A DNA stretch of 64,000 bases from Nocardia rhamnosiphila NBRC 108938 (GTDB taxonomy: Bacteria; Actinomycetota; Actinomycetes; Mycobacteriales; Mycobacteriaceae): positions 372,001 to 436,000 of the forward strand of contig NZ_JOAJ01000002.1 of NCBI RefSeq assembly GCF_000720425.1, written 5' to 3'. The position numbers were made by a program, and so were the translations under genes. Shown here one piece after another: positions 33,668-43,138 of the stretch. A model generated the notes under the pieces. It worked only from the letters and a program-made list of their open reading frames with translations. It was not told the DNA's origin and did no database searches. How positions within the stretch are numbered: position 1 is the stretch's first letter; each line of letters starts with the position of its first letter.

Positions 33668-34831
33668 CTAGGAGACGAGTTCGACGACGGTGGCATTGGC
33701 GGTGCCGCCGCCCTCGCACATGGTTTGCAGGCCGAAGCGGATCCCGTGATCCCGCATGTGATGGATCATCCTGGTCATGAGCACCGCGCCCGAACCACCG
33801 AGTGGATGCCCGACTGCGATGGCGCCACCCAGCGGGTTGAGCCGCTCCGGGTCGGCCCCGGTTTCGGCCTGCCAGGCCAGCGGGACCGGCGCGAATGCCT
33901 CGTTCACCTCGAAGACTCCGATATCGGCCACCGTGAGCCCGGTTCTGCGCAGTACTTTCTCGGTCGCCGGGATGGGACCGGTGAGCATGAGCACCGGGTC
34001 GGCGCCCGCCACCGCGCCCGCGCGGTAGCGCACGAGCGGGGTCAGGCCGAGTTCGGCGGCCTTCTCGGGAGTGGTGACCAGCAGGGCCGCGGCGCCGTCG
34101 GAGATCTGGGAGGAGTTACCCGCGTGGATCACGCCGTCGTCCTGGAACGCCGGTTTCAGATTCGCCAGCTTCGCGGCGGTGGTACCGCGGCGGATCCCCT
34201 CGTCGGCGGTGACCTCGCCGCCCTCGGTCGTCTCCCCGGCGGGCGCGTCGACCGCCACGATCTGCGCGTCGAACGCGCCCCGGTCCTGGGCGGCGGCCGC
34301 CAGTTCGTGCGAGCGCGCGGAGTACTCGTCGAGCGCCGTTCGGGTGAAACCCCATTTCCGGGCGATGAGTTCGGCCGAGATCCCCTGGTTGAAGGAGAAA
34401 TCCTCGTAACGCGCCAGCACCGCCGGGCCGTACGGCTGCCCGGTCGCGCGGGCCGCCCCCAGCGGCACCCGGCTCATCACCTCGACCCCGCCGGCCACCA
34501 CCAGATCCTGCTGACCCGACAGCACCGCCTGCGCCGCGAAATCCAGGGCCTGCTGACTCGATCCGCAGGCCCGGTTCACCGTGGTACCGGGGATGGATTC
34601 GGGCCAGCCGGCGGCCAGTACCGCGTAGCGGCCGATATTGCTCGACTGATCACCGACCTGGGACACACAGCCCCACACCACATCGTCGATCAGCGCCGGG
34701 TCGACGCCGGTGCGTTCGGCGAGGGCCCGCAACACCACCGCGGACAGGTCGGCGGCGTGCACGCTCGACAGGCCGCCCTTCCGTTTACCGACCGGTGTGC
34801 GCACCGCGCCGGCGATCACTGCTTCCCGCAT
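33668..34831 (-). CDS. thiolase family acetyl-CoA acyltransferase
   Basis: 387 aa. The nucleophile is Cys89 in NRACGSSQQAL; NEAFAPVPLAW, GGAIAVGHPLGGSGA and MCEGGGTANA carry the His, the GHP loop and the second Cys. It is a complete degradative-type thiolase (3-ketoacyl-CoA plus CoA to acyl-CoA plus acetyl-CoA). The ATG directly abuts the hydratase stop. In this operon every step from acyl-CoA to thiolysis is present. Confidence 0.94.
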   Translation of the reverse strand: MREAVIAGAVRTPVGKRKGGLSSVHAADLSAVVLRALAERTGVDPALIDDVVWGCVSQVGDQSSNIGRYAVLAAGWPESIPGTTVNRACGSSQQALDFAAQAVLSGQQDLVVAGGVEVMSRVPLGAARATGQPYGPAVLARYEDFSFNQGISAELIARKWGFTRTALDEYSARSHELAAAAQDRGAFDAQIVAVDAPAGETTEGGEVTADEGIRRGTTAAKLANLKPAFQDDGVIHAGNSSQISDGAAALLVTTPEKAAELGLTPLVRYRAGAVAGADPVLMLTGPIPATEKVLRRTGLTVADIGVFEVNEAFAPVPLAWQAETGADPERLNPLGGAIAVGHPLGGSGAVLMTRMIHHMRDHGIRFGLQTMCEGGGTANATVVELVS

Positions 34832-35662
34832 CTACCCGCTCTCTTTCTCGCCGCCGGCCGGGGGCAGCGACCAGGCGCCGGTGAAACGCGGGGCGCGTTT
34901 CCCGGCGAAGGCCGCGTACGCCTCCGGCGCGTCGGCGGTAGCGAAATTGACTCCCTGGGCCCGGGCCTCGCCGGCCAGAGCCTCTCGTAATGTCGAGTCT
35001 GCACCCTCGTTCAGCAATGCCTTGGTCTGCGCCAGCGCGACCGGCGGCCCGGCCGCCAGCCGGTCCGCGAGATCCGCGGTGAACGCGTCTATCTCGGCGT
35101 CCGCGATCACCCAGGTGACCAGTCCCAGCGCTTCGGCGCGGGCGGCGTCGACGGTCTCGGCCAGCAGAGCCAGGCGTTTGGCCTGTTGCAGGCCGACCAG
35201 CTTCGGCAGCAACCAGGAACCACCGAGATCCACCGACAGCCCGCGCCGCGCGAAGATCTGCGCGAATGTCGCCCCCGGGGTGGCGACCACCAGATCGCAG
35301 CCCAGGGCGAGATTCCACCCGGCGCCGACCGCCACTCCGGTCACCTTCGCGACGGTGGGAATCGGCAGTTCGTGCAGTTGCAGGGCGAGATCGGTGAAGA
35401 TCCGCAGTTTGTCCATCGGGTGCCGGGCATCGGGCACCGAGATATCGGCTCCCGAACAGAATGCGCCCCCGGCCCCGGTGAGAACCAGCGCACGCACGGA
35501 CCGATCGCTGCCGGTATCGCGCAGGACATCCGCCAGTTCCCGCCACATCGCCCAGGTCATGGCGTTCTTGCGGTGCGGCCGGTTCAGGGTCACCGTCCGT
35601 ACTCCGGCCCGGTCGGCCACCAGCAGCTCGGGTTCGCCGGTGGGCGGCGCACTGTTGGTCAC
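34832..35662 (-). CDS. enoyl-CoA hydratase/isomerase family protein
   Basis: 276 aa from the GTG at 35662, which shares a base with the CaiB stop (TAGTG). LVLTGAGGAFCSGADISVPD near residue 60 and KVTGVAVGAGWNLALGCDLV near 107 are the oxyanion-hole strands; FAQIFARRGLSVDLGGSWLL near 134 has Asp where crotonase has its second Glu, as in dienoyl-CoA isomerases and phenylacetate PaaB/PaaG-like proteins. Isomerase activity is therefore as likely as hydration. Member of the six-gene minus-strand operon. Confidence 0.9.
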   Translation of the reverse strand: MTNSAPPTGEPELLVADRAGVRTVTLNRPHRKNAMTWAMWRELADVLRDTGSDRSVRALVLTGAGGAFCSGADISVPDARHPMDKLRIFTDLALQLHELPIPTVAKVTGVAVGAGWNLALGCDLVVATPGATFAQIFARRGLSVDLGGSWLLPKLVGLQQAKRLALLAETVDAARAEALGLVTWVIADAEIDAFTADLADRLAAGPPVALAQTKALLNEGADSTLREALAGEARAQGVNFATADAPEAYAAFAGKRAPRFTGAWSLPPAGGEKESG

Positions 35663-36885
35663 TATCGCTCCCCCGCGGCCCGGTACGCGGGTCCGATCAC
35701 CGAGCCGGCGCGCAGCGCGTCGATCTCCGCCGCCGACCGGCCCAGTTCCCGCAGCACGGCGTCGGTGTGCTCGCCCAGTCCCGGAACCGCGCCCATGGGC
35801 GGATCGAAACCGCGGATCACGGCCGGCGGCAGCAGGGCGGGCACCGGACCGCCGGGACTGTCCACCGCGCGCCAGCGATCGCGGGCCGTCAGCTGCGGAT
35901 GGTCGATCATCTCGGCGGCGGTGTTGTACCGCGAGTTGCCGATACCGGCCTCGTCGGCGGCCTTCTGCACCTCGGCCAGGGTGTGCCGGGCACACCAGCC
36001 GCCGATGGCCCCGTCCAGCGGCGCACGGTTGCGTACGCGGTCGGAATTGGTCCGGAAACGGTCGTCCCCGGCGAGATCCGGGCGGCCGAGGATCTCCCGG
36101 GCCAGCCGCTGCCACTCCCGGTCGTTGGTGGTGCCGAGCACCACGGTCTGTCCGTCCCCGGTGGGGTAGGCGCCGTACGGCGCCACCGCGGGCGAGCTCA
36201 TACCGAGCGGCTGCTGCTCCACCCCGGAGTGCCGGGTGTAGTTCAGGTGGTAGCCCATCATCTCGGCCATGGTGTCGAAGAGGCTGATACTGATCGAGCC
36301 ACCGGTGGTACCGGTCTCCCGATATCGTCCGCACAGCTGGGTCACGATCGACAGTGCCGCATACAGTCCCGTGGTCACATCCGCCACCGCCGGTCCGGGT
36401 TTGGCCGGTTCGCCCGGGTGCCCGGTCACCGAGCACACCCCGGATTCCGCCTGGACGAGCAGATCGTAGGCGCGTTTGTGCGAGAGCGGGCCGCCCGCCC
36501 CGAAACCATCTATCTCCAGCGCGATCAGATGTGGATGGCGGTCGGCCAGATCGGCCGGGGCAAGGCCGAGCCGTGCGGTGGCGCCCGGCGCCAGATTCGA
36601 CACCAGCACATCCGCGCGGGTCAGCAGTTCGTGCAGCACCGCCAGACCCCGGCCGGATTTCAGGTCGAGGGTGACCGACTCCTTGCCCCGGTTGACCCAG
36701 ACGAAATGGGCCGCCTGGCCCGCCACCACATCGTCGTAGTGCCGGGCGAAATCACCGCCGGCCGGGTTCTCCACCTTGATCACCCGGGCACCGAAATCGG
36801 CGAGGGTGCGGGTGCACATGGGCGCCGATACCGCCTGTTCCAACGCCACCACCAGCACTCCGGCCAGCGGTCCGGCGGTGGCCAT
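35662..36885 (-). CDS. CaiB/BaiF family (class III) CoA-transferase
   Basis: 407 aa. VALEQAVSAPMCTRTLADFG near the N-terminus, ARVIKVENPAGGDFARHYDD near 33, VNRGKESVTLDLKS near 64 and GPAVADVTTGLYAA near 165, whose Asp at about 169 matches the catalytic aspartate of formyl-CoA transferase. The start overlaps the SDR stop (TGATG). It would load CoA on the acid degraded by the rest of this operon, with no CoA ligase in the cluster. The long open frame running upstream to 37458 is the antiphase of the SDR. Confidence 0.93.
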   Translation of the reverse strand: MATAGPLAGVLVVALEQAVSAPMCTRTLADFGARVIKVENPAGGDFARHYDDVVAGQAAHFVWVNRGKESVTLDLKSGRGLAVLHELLTRADVLVSNLAPGATARLGLAPADLADRHPHLIALEIDGFGAGGPLSHKRAYDLLVQAESGVCSVTGHPGEPAKPGPAVADVTTGLYAALSIVTQLCGRYRETGTTGGSISISLFDTMAEMMGYHLNYTRHSGVEQQPLGMSSPAVAPYGAYPTGDGQTVVLGTTNDREWQRLAREILGRPDLAGDDRFRTNSDRVRNRAPLDGAIGGWCARHTLAEVQKAADEAGIGNSRYNTAAEMIDHPQLTARDRWRAVDSPGGPVPALLPPAVIRGFDPPMGAVPGLGEHTDAVLRELGRSAAEIDALRAGSVIGPAYRAAGER

Positions 36886-37652
36886 CACATCACCATGCCG
36901 CCGTCGACCGGCAGCACCTGGCCGGTCACGAACGACGCGGCATCGGAGGCCAGGAAGACGAACGCGCCCGCGACCTCGTCGGGTTCGGCCCAGCGGCGCA
37001 GCGGGATCCGGTTGAGCATCTGCTCCGCGAATTTCTCGTCGGTGCGGATGGTTTCGGTCATGGGGGTCGCGGCCAGCGGCGCGAGCGCGTTCACCAGGAT
37101 GTTCTTCCGGGCCAGTTCCCGGGCCAGCGATTTGGTGATGCCGATGATCCCGGCCTTGGCGGCGGAATAGTTGACCTGACCGAGGGTTCCGGTGAGGCCC
37201 GCGGAAGAGGTCACGTTGATGATGCGGCCGGTGCCGTCGGACGGTAGATAGGGCAGGACGGCCTGACTGCAGTTGAACGTGCCGAGCACGTGCACATCGA
37301 AAATCTTGCGCATGGAGTCCGGCGTGGTCTTCGAGAACATGGCCGGAGCAGTGATCCCGGCATTGTTCACCACGATATTGACCGTCCCGCCGCCCAATTC
37401 GGCGGCCTGCCGGGCGGCGGCCGCCGCGGAATCGGGATCGGCCACGTTCAGGGCGCACGCCCGCGCCGTGCCGCCGTCGGCGGTGATCTTCTCGGCGACC
37501 GCACCCGCGGCGCCGCCGTCGAGGTCGGTGACCAGTACCGCGGCCCCCTGGGCGGCCAGTGCGCGGGCCACGGCCGAACCGATACCGCCCGCCGCCCCGG
37601 TGACCAGGGCCGTGCGGCCGGTCAGATCGAACAAACCGTTGTTCGCTGCCAT
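36885..37652 (-). CDS. SDR family 3-hydroxyacyl-type dehydrogenase
   Basis: 255 aa. TGAAGGIG near residue 19, NVADPDSA, VNNAGI near 92, VTSSAGLTG and NYSAAK near 155 (Ser, Tyr-x3-Lys), then FVTGQVLPVDGG at the C-terminus. FabG/HSD10-like. Within the operon it supplies the NAD(P)-dependent oxidation of the 3-hydroxyacyl-CoA between hydratase and thiolase. The start overlaps the FadE stop. Confidence 0.92.
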   Translation of the reverse strand: MAANNGLFDLTGRTALVTGAAGGIGSAVARALAAQGAAVLVTDLDGGAAGAVAEKITADGGTARACALNVADPDSAAAAARQAAELGGGTVNIVVNNAGITAPAMFSKTTPDSMRKIFDVHVLGTFNCSQAVLPYLPSDGTGRIINVTSSAGLTGTLGQVNYSAAKAGIIGITKSLARELARKNILVNALAPLAATPMTETIRTDEKFAEQMLNRIPLRRWAEPDEVAGAFVFLASDAASFVTGQVLPVDGGMVM

Positions 37653-38830
37653 CAGTAACTCCTCGGCATTCCCAATACGTGCGACCCCAGATAGTTGAGG
37701 ATCATTTCCTGACTGATCGGTGCGATCCGCATAACCCGCGACTCCCGGAAATACCGGGAGATGTGGTACTCCTCCGAATAGCCCATTCCACCGTGTGTCT
37801 GCATTGCCCGGTCGGCGGCCTCGAAGCCTGCCTCCGCGCAGAGGTATTTCGCGGTATTGGCCTCTCGGCCACACGCTTTGCCCTGGTCGTACAACCAGGT
37901 CGCCTTGCGCAGTACGAGTTCGGCCGCGTCCAGCCGGGCCAGCGAATCGGCCAGCGGGAACTGGATCCCCTGGTTCTTGCCGATCGGCCGCCCGAAGACC
38001 TCACGCTCGTTCGCGTACCGGACAGCCCGATCCAGCGCGACCCGGCCCAGCCCGAGCGCTTCGGCCGCGATGAGCATCCGCTCGGGGTTCAGGCCGTCGA
38101 GCAGATATTCGAACCCGCGGCCCTCCTCCCCCACCCGGTCCTCGACCGGTATCCGCAGATCGTCGATGAACAACTCGTTGGAGGACACCGCATTGCGGCC
38201 CATCTTCGGGATGGGCCGGATATCGATGTGGTCGCGGTCGATATCGGTGAGGAACAGCGTCATTCCGCTGGTCTTCTTCTCGACGTCCTCGTACTTCTGC
38301 GTGCGGGTCAGCAGCAGGATCTTCTCCGACTCCAGTGCCTTGGAGATCCAGACCTTGCGGCCGTTGACCACATAGCGGTCCCCGTCGCGGCGGGCGAAGG
38401 TGGTGATACGGCTGGTGTCCAGGCCCGCGCCCGGTTCCGTGACCCCGAAGCAGACGTGCAGGTCGCCGCGTGCGACCCGGGGCAGCGTGCGCTGCTTCAG
38501 TTCTTCGGAACCGTGCACGATCACCGGTTGCATACCGAAGATCGACATATGGATCGAGGTGGCGGCGTTCATTCCGCCGCCGGACCGCGACACCTGTTCG
38601 GCCAGGATCGAGGCCTCGGTGATTCCGAGACCGTGCCCGCCATACTCCTCGGGAATGCACAGGCCCAGCCAGCCGCCGTCGGCGATGGCGCGATAGAACT
38701 CGGTGGGGAATTCGTGTTCCCGGTCCTTCTCCATCCAGTACTGATCGTCGAATTTCCGGGCCAGTTCGGCCACGGAGTCGCGGATCAGCCGCTGATCCTC
38801 GCTCAGCTCGAAACTCATACCGTCGGACAC
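37652..38830 (-). CDS. acyl-CoA dehydrogenase, FadE
   Basis: 392 aa from the GTG at 38830, placed 5 bases after GAGGGAG; ATG 38818 would shorten it by four residues. CIPEEYGGHGLGITEASIL near residue 58, GVTEPGAGLDTSRITTFARR near 126, VNGRKVWISKALESEKILLL near 152 and THGGMGYSEEYHISRYFRES near 345 are present. The C-terminal IAPISQEMILNYLGSHVLG is diverged from EGTxQ. LNPERMLIAAEALGL near 243 offers a possible helix-G Glu base. First gene of the operon reaching to 32512. Confidence 0.92.
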   Translation of the reverse strand: MSDGMSFELSEDQRLIRDSVAELARKFDDQYWMEKDREHEFPTEFYRAIADGGWLGLCIPEEYGGHGLGITEASILAEQVSRSGGGMNAATSIHMSIFGMQPVIVHGSEELKQRTLPRVARGDLHVCFGVTEPGAGLDTSRITTFARRDGDRYVVNGRKVWISKALESEKILLLTRTQKYEDVEKKTSGMTLFLTDIDRDHIDIRPIPKMGRNAVSSNELFIDDLRIPVEDRVGEEGRGFEYLLDGLNPERMLIAAEALGLGRVALDRAVRYANEREVFGRPIGKNQGIQFPLADSLARLDAAELVLRKATWLYDQGKACGREANTAKYLCAEAGFEAADRAMQTHGGMGYSEEYHISRYFRESRVMRIAPISQEMILNYLGSHVLGMPRSY

Positions 38831-39236
38831 ATCAACTCCCTCTCGTCGTCGCCGGACCGCGGCCGCGCACCGCCGCCGCGAACCCGGCCCCGCCGCGGTG
38901 GCCCGGCGCGGCCGACCGCGGTGTACACCTGCACCGCCGTCGCGGGCGGCGGGTCCCCGCACCCGGATCGGGTCACCGATGAGGCGGAATGTTCCACTGT
39001 TTGTCCCGACCGGTTCGCCGCCGCGGCTCCGGATCGGTCCGCCGGCGCTGCCCGGGCGATTCACCGCCGCGCCCGGAGCGGTTCCTCCGGAGCGGTCCAC
39101 CACTCGGTCCCGGAACGGTTCGCCGCTGCGAGACCGGCGGATTCACGTCAGATATCACCTGCCCCGCCGCCACGCGCGACACCGCGTCGGTCCGATATCG
39201 GCCCTATGGCGATACAGCGCGGTAGGCCGCAAACTC
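38831..39236. other. non-coding stretch between FadE operon and transporter operon
   Basis: About 400 bp, very GC-rich, no supported gene on either strand. It separates the 3' end of the transporter operon (39237) from the start of the FadE operon (38830), so the latter's promoter must lie here, but I see no clear -10/-35 pair or palindrome. Confidence 0.6.
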
Positions 39237-39614
39237 TCACCGCTGCGGCACCGTGACCGCACCGGATTCCTGCTCTGTGGGCCCGGGCAACCGCTCGGCC
39301 AGCAGGGCCAGATCGTAGGACTGCCGGGCCATCCAATACCGCAGGATCCCGGTCAAGGAGTAGCGCAGGAACAGCGCCGCCCCCACGATGCTCAACGCGA
39401 CTCCGGCCAGAGCGATGACGAGCGCGTCACGCTGGACCAGCGCGTCGGAGGTGTTGTGCGACATCAGGTATGCCGGCACCGTCACCACCGGTCCGAGGAT
39501 CAGTAGTGCCACGCCCACGCGCAACCACAGCGCGCCGCGGCCGGCGGCGGGGTCGGGGATCTTCAGTTCGGCGAGCTCGGCGACGAAACGGTCGGCCCGG
39601 GTCGATTCGGTCAT
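39237..39614 (-). CDS. small two-TM membrane protein
   Basis: 125 aa. LWLRVGVALLILGPVVTVPA and ALVIALAGVALSIVGAALFL are two membrane segments, separated by YLMSHNTSDALVQRD. The ends are charged. Its start overlaps the LivF stop by four bases, so it is made with the ABC importer, yet it does not resemble a Liv component. It may be an accessory membrane protein; no function can be assigned. Confidence 0.8.
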   Translation of the reverse strand: MTESTRADRFVAELAELKIPDPAAGRGALWLRVGVALLILGPVVTVPAYLMSHNTSDALVQRDALVIALAGVALSIVGAALFLRYSLTGILRYWMARQSYDLALLAERLPGPTEQESGAVTVPQR

Positions 39615-40318
39615 GCGGAACTTCCTAGGTAGAGAGTGGCCAATTCGTTGCGGAGCCCTTGGTCGGGCGGGCCCTGATATTCGACGCGGCCGCGCACCAG
39701 GACGGCGGCGGAGTCGGCGATATCCAGGACGGCGGCGGCGAACTGTTCGACGACGAGCACCGCGACGCCCTGCCGGGCGATCTCGGCGACCTGTTCGTAG
39801 AGACGGCCCACCACCAGCGGCGCGAGCCCCATGGACAATTCGTCCAGCATCAGTACGGCCGGATCGGTGGCCAGGCCGCGCGCCAGCGCCAGCATCTGCT
39901 GCTCGCCGCCGGAGAGGGTGCCCGCGGTCTGCTCTGCCCGCTGGGCCAGGATCGGGAAGCGGGCGAAGGCGATCTCCTCGATCTGCGCGCGGGGCCGGCC
40001 GGTGAAGGTCATCATGAGCAGGTTGTCGCGCACGGTGAGATTCGGGAAGATGCCCCGGCCCTCGGGGATCAGGCAGACCCCGGCGCGTGCCAGGTCCCGG
40101 GGATCGACGCCGTTCACCACGCGTCCGCCGAGGCGGAGTTCCCCGTCCGCGACCGGATGCACCCCGGCCGCGACCGAGAGCGTGGTGGTCTTACCGGCGC
40201 CGTTGGGGCCGAGCAGTGCGACCACCTCGCCCGCGCGCACACTCAGATCGACACCGTGCAGCACGGTGATCGCCCCGTAGGCGGCGCGGATATCGCGTAG
40301 TTCCAACAGGGTGGTCAT
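39611..40318 (-). CDS. livF: ABC transporter ATP-binding protein, LivF type
   Basis: 235 aa. Walker A GPNGAGKTT near residue 38, FPNLTVRDNLLMM near 90, signature LSGGEQQMLALARGL near 135 and Walker B AVLMLDELSMGLAP near 155 make a complete nucleotide-binding domain of the branched-chain amino acid (HAAT) type. It pairs with LivG and the fused permease. In catabolic clusters such importers often carry organic acids or aromatic acids rather than amino acids, so the name reflects the family only. Confidence 0.92.
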   Translation of the reverse strand: MTTLLELRDIRAAYGAITVLHGVDLSVRAGEVVALLGPNGAGKTTTLSVAAGVHPVADGELRLGGRVVNGVDPRDLARAGVCLIPEGRGIFPNLTVRDNLLMMTFTGRPRAQIEEIAFARFPILAQRAEQTAGTLSGGEQQMLALARGLATDPAVLMLDELSMGLAPLVVGRLYEQVAEIARQGVAVLVVEQFAAAVLDIADSAAVLVRGRVEYQGPPDQGLRNELATLYLGSSA

Positions 40319-41028
40319 GCGGCCCCCAGGTATGCGGCGAGGACCTGTTCGTCGGCGCGGATCTGCTCCGGGATCCCGTCGGCGATCACCGTGCCGAGGT
40401 CCAGGACGTACACGTGGTCGCAGACGTTCATCACCAGGCCCATATCGTGTTCGACCAGCACCACCGCGGTGCCGTCGGCGGCGACCGAACGCAGCAGCCC
40501 GGCGAACCGGTCCGTTTCCGTACTGTCCTGCCCGGCAGCGGGTTCGTCGAGCAGCAGCAGCGTGGGCCGCACGGCCAGCGCCCGGCCCACCTCGACGAGC
40601 CGCGCCAGCCCGGTCGGCAGGGCGTCGGCGAGATCACCGGCGCGGGCTCCCAGTTCGAGGCGGTCGATGATCTCGTCGGTGAGCTGCGCGGCGCGCCGCC
40701 GGTGCGGGCCGAGTTCGGCGGCCACGAGCAAGTTGTCGCGGACCGAGAGCCGGCCGAACAGTTCGAGCCGCTGGAACGTGCGTGCCATCCCGTGCCGGGC
40801 CCGGCGCGCCGGAGCCAGCCGGGTGATGTCCTGCTCGCCCAGCCGGACCCGGCCCGCCGCGGGACGCCGCAATCCGCAGATCACATCGAACAGGGTGCTC
40901 TTCCCCGCTCCGTTGGGGCCGATCAGGCCGGTGACCTGCCCGGCCTCGGCACGCAACCCGGCACCGTCGAGGGCCCGCCGGCCGCCGAAGGTGACGGTGA
41001 CATCGCTAACGTGCAGCAGTGACGGCAT
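40315..41028 (-). CDS. livG: ABC transporter ATP-binding protein, LivG type
   Basis: 237 aa from the ATG at 41028. Walker A GPNGAGKSTLF near residue 36, ARTFQRLELFGRLSVRDNLL near 80 and Walker B LLLLDEPAAGQD near 157 are intact. The ABC signature, normally LS-G-Q, reads LPTGLARLVEVGRAL here, so it is degenerate and one of the two composite ATP sites may be weak. The start lies 23 bases inside the end of the permease gene, and the stop overlaps LivF. Confidence 0.9.
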   Translation of the reverse strand: MPSLLHVSDVTVTFGGRRALDGAGLRAEAGQVTGLIGPNGAGKSTLFDVICGLRRPAAGRVRLGEQDITRLAPARRARHGMARTFQRLELFGRLSVRDNLLVAAELGPHRRRAAQLTDEIIDRLELGARAGDLADALPTGLARLVEVGRALAVRPTLLLLDEPAAGQDSTETDRFAGLLRSVAADGTAVVLVEHDMGLVMNVCDHVYVLDLGTVIADGIPEQIRADEQVLAAYLGAA

Positions 41029-43132
41029 GGTCGAGCACCTCCTTGTCCGCGGCACGCCACGGGCGTTTCACACCCCACCATTCGACCGGTACGTCCGGTT
41101 CGCTCGCGGCGGTCCGTTGTTCCCGGTTGTCGGCCCAGATCCGGACCGCGAAGACACCGAGCACCGAGCCCCAGAACAGGATCCAGCCGTCGACGGCGCC
41201 GGCCAGCCGCAGCAGCCACAGCACCACCGGAATACCGATCATGGCGGCCAGGGCCGCCCGGTTGCGGATGGCCGCCTCGAAACCCTCCCGCATCCGCGCC
41301 ACGGCACCGTGGCTCACCACCCCGCCGCCGAAGGCGATACCGGCCAGGGCCGGGATCACATGGATCAGGTTCTCGGTGGACGGGAAGAGCACCGGGACCG
41401 CCAGCAGCGGCCCGTAGAGCGCGACACCGACGAACAGCCCGTTGCCCAGGGCACCGAGTCCGGCGAACACGGCGACCAGGAAGATCGGCATCCCGGCCAC
41501 GAAATTGAACTGTTCCGGTGTCACCGACCCGATCTGCATACCGTAGAGCGCGCCGCCCAACCCGGCCAGGCCCGCACTGAGCGCGAAGACCGCGACCTTG
41601 GCGAGCAGCAGGTTGCCGCCGAGGGTCGCGTAGGCGGCCTCGCTGTCGCGCAGGGCGATGAGCCGGCGGCCGAAACGCCCGCGGCGCAGCACCGCAACGC
41701 CGAGGGTGGCCAGTGCCAGGCAGACCGCCGCGAAGACGGTGATCTGCGCGGTCTCGTCCAGTTTCAGCCCGAAGAGATTCACTCCGGCCACTTCCACCGA
41801 GCCCTGGTCGAAGAACGCGATCCGCACGCTGCCGATCTCGAACGCGGGCAGGGTGAAGATCCACCGGTCCAGGATCACCGCGAAGGCCGCGGTGCCCAGG
41901 GCCAGGTACACCCCGGACAAGCGCAGCGCCGGGATCGCGACCAGCGCCCCCGCGACGGCCGCGATCAGTACCGCCCCGAGCAACCCCCACCACTGACCGT
42001 CCGGGGCCAGATGGGCGTAGGCGACGGCGCCGATACCCGCCATGCTGAGCTGTGCCAGCGAGATCTGTCCCGCGTAACCGGACAGCGGGACGAACGACAG
42101 CGCGATGACGCCGAAGGCGAACATCGGACCGTAGGCGATCAGATCGCTTTCGCCGAGGGTGGTGGCGACCATCAGGCCGAGCAGCGCGATCACGCCGGCG
42201 AAGAACAGCGCCCCACCGCGCGACGGGGTGGGCACCGGGCTGAGTTTGCGGTCGCGGCCGCGCAACCGACCGTGCGGGAAGAGCAGCAGCGCGATCAGCA
42301 GCAACAGCGCCGGCGCGGCCAGTCGCAGCCCGGGCAGGTATTCGTTCTGCGGCAGGTATCCGGTCAGGTAGCTCTCCATCAGCCCGACCACGATCGCGCC
42401 GACGAAGGTCATCGGCAGACTGCGCAGACGGCCGAAGATGGCCGCGGTGTAGGCGCTGACGATGAGCAGCGACAGCGTGGCGGCGTCCAGCGAGACCGTC
42501 GGAGCGATGAGAATGCCGCCCACGGCGGCCAATTCGATACCGAGTATCCAGGCGACCCGGTTGGCGCGGAGGGGATCCGCGCCGGTGAGACCGGCGAGCG
42601 CGCGATCGTCGACGGTGGCCCGCATCTCCGCCCCGGTCCGGGTGTTGAACAGCAGCACCCGCAGACCCACCGCGACGGCGACCGCCACCAGCATGGTCAG
42701 CACCTGATGCCAGGTGACGGTGGCCGAGCCGATCCGGAGGGGTTCGGTCTCGGCGAAGAAGGTGGGCAGGGTGCGGGCCCGCATCGGATCCCAGATCCAG
42801 CGCGCGGTGGCGATGAGCCCGCTCAGCAGCGCGACCGTCATCACCAGTTTCTCCGCGTCACCGAGACCCTGGACCGCCCGCAGCGCCCGCTCCACGAGCA
42901 GGCCGGACAGCGGCGCCAGCACCAGCAGCACGATCGCCAGGGCGACCGGGACCGGGACATCCCACCCGGCGGTGAGCTGCCAGTACGAGAACGCCGCCAT
43001 CATGCCGGCGGCGCCGTGCGCGAAGTTGAAGATGCCGGTGGTCGTATGGGTGAGCACCAGACCGCTGCCGATGACGGCATAGACGGCGGCGGTGCTCAGC
43101 CCGACGATCCCGAAGGCGAGGAATTGATCCAT
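41006..43132 (-). CDS. fused LivH-LivM type ABC permease
   Basis: 708 aa, about the sum of LivH and LivM. Residues 1-290 are LivH-like: FGIVGLSTAAVYAVIGSGLV, FNFAHGAAGMMAAF and RATVDDRALAGLTGADPLRA. After a linker at about 290-310 (HGRLRGRDRKLSPVPTPSRG), residues 310-640 are LivM-like: LSFVPLSGYAGQISLAQLSM, RLSGVYLALGTAAFAVIL and ALRDSEAAYATLGGN. A last TM and a cytoplasmic tail follow. One chain therefore provides both halves of the membrane pore. Transcribed after the binding protein with a 6-bp gap. Confidence 0.93.
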   Translation of the reverse strand: MDQFLAFGIVGLSTAAVYAVIGSGLVLTHTTTGIFNFAHGAAGMMAAFSYWQLTAGWDVPVPVALAIVLLVLAPLSGLLVERALRAVQGLGDAEKLVMTVALLSGLIATARWIWDPMRARTLPTFFAETEPLRIGSATVTWHQVLTMLVAVAVAVGLRVLLFNTRTGAEMRATVDDRALAGLTGADPLRANRVAWILGIELAAVGGILIAPTVSLDAATLSLLIVSAYTAAIFGRLRSLPMTFVGAIVVGLMESYLTGYLPQNEYLPGLRLAAPALLLLIALLLFPHGRLRGRDRKLSPVPTPSRGGALFFAGVIALLGLMVATTLGESDLIAYGPMFAFGVIALSFVPLSGYAGQISLAQLSMAGIGAVAYAHLAPDGQWWGLLGAVLIAAVAGALVAIPALRLSGVYLALGTAAFAVILDRWIFTLPAFEIGSVRIAFFDQGSVEVAGVNLFGLKLDETAQITVFAAVCLALATLGVAVLRRGRFGRRLIALRDSEAAYATLGGNLLLAKVAVFALSAGLAGLGGALYGMQIGSVTPEQFNFVAGMPIFLVAVFAGLGALGNGLFVGVALYGPLLAVPVLFPSTENLIHVIPALAGIAFGGGVVSHGAVARMREGFEAAIRNRAALAAMIGIPVVLWLLRLAGAVDGWILFWGSVLGVFAVRIWADNREQRTAASEPDVPVEWWGVKRPWRAADKEVLDHAVTAAR

Positions 43133-43138
43133 GATCGA

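Noticed and set aside
34832..36436. 534-codon frame suggesting a fused hydratase
   Set aside because: The part above 35662 is antiphase of the CaiB gene; crotonase sequence starts at the GTG overlapping the CaiB stop.
35662..37458. 598-codon frame suggesting an SDR-CaiB fusion
   Set aside because: The first 190 codons are out-of-frame SDR sequence; the CaiB start ATG at 36885 is fixed by the TGATG overlap.
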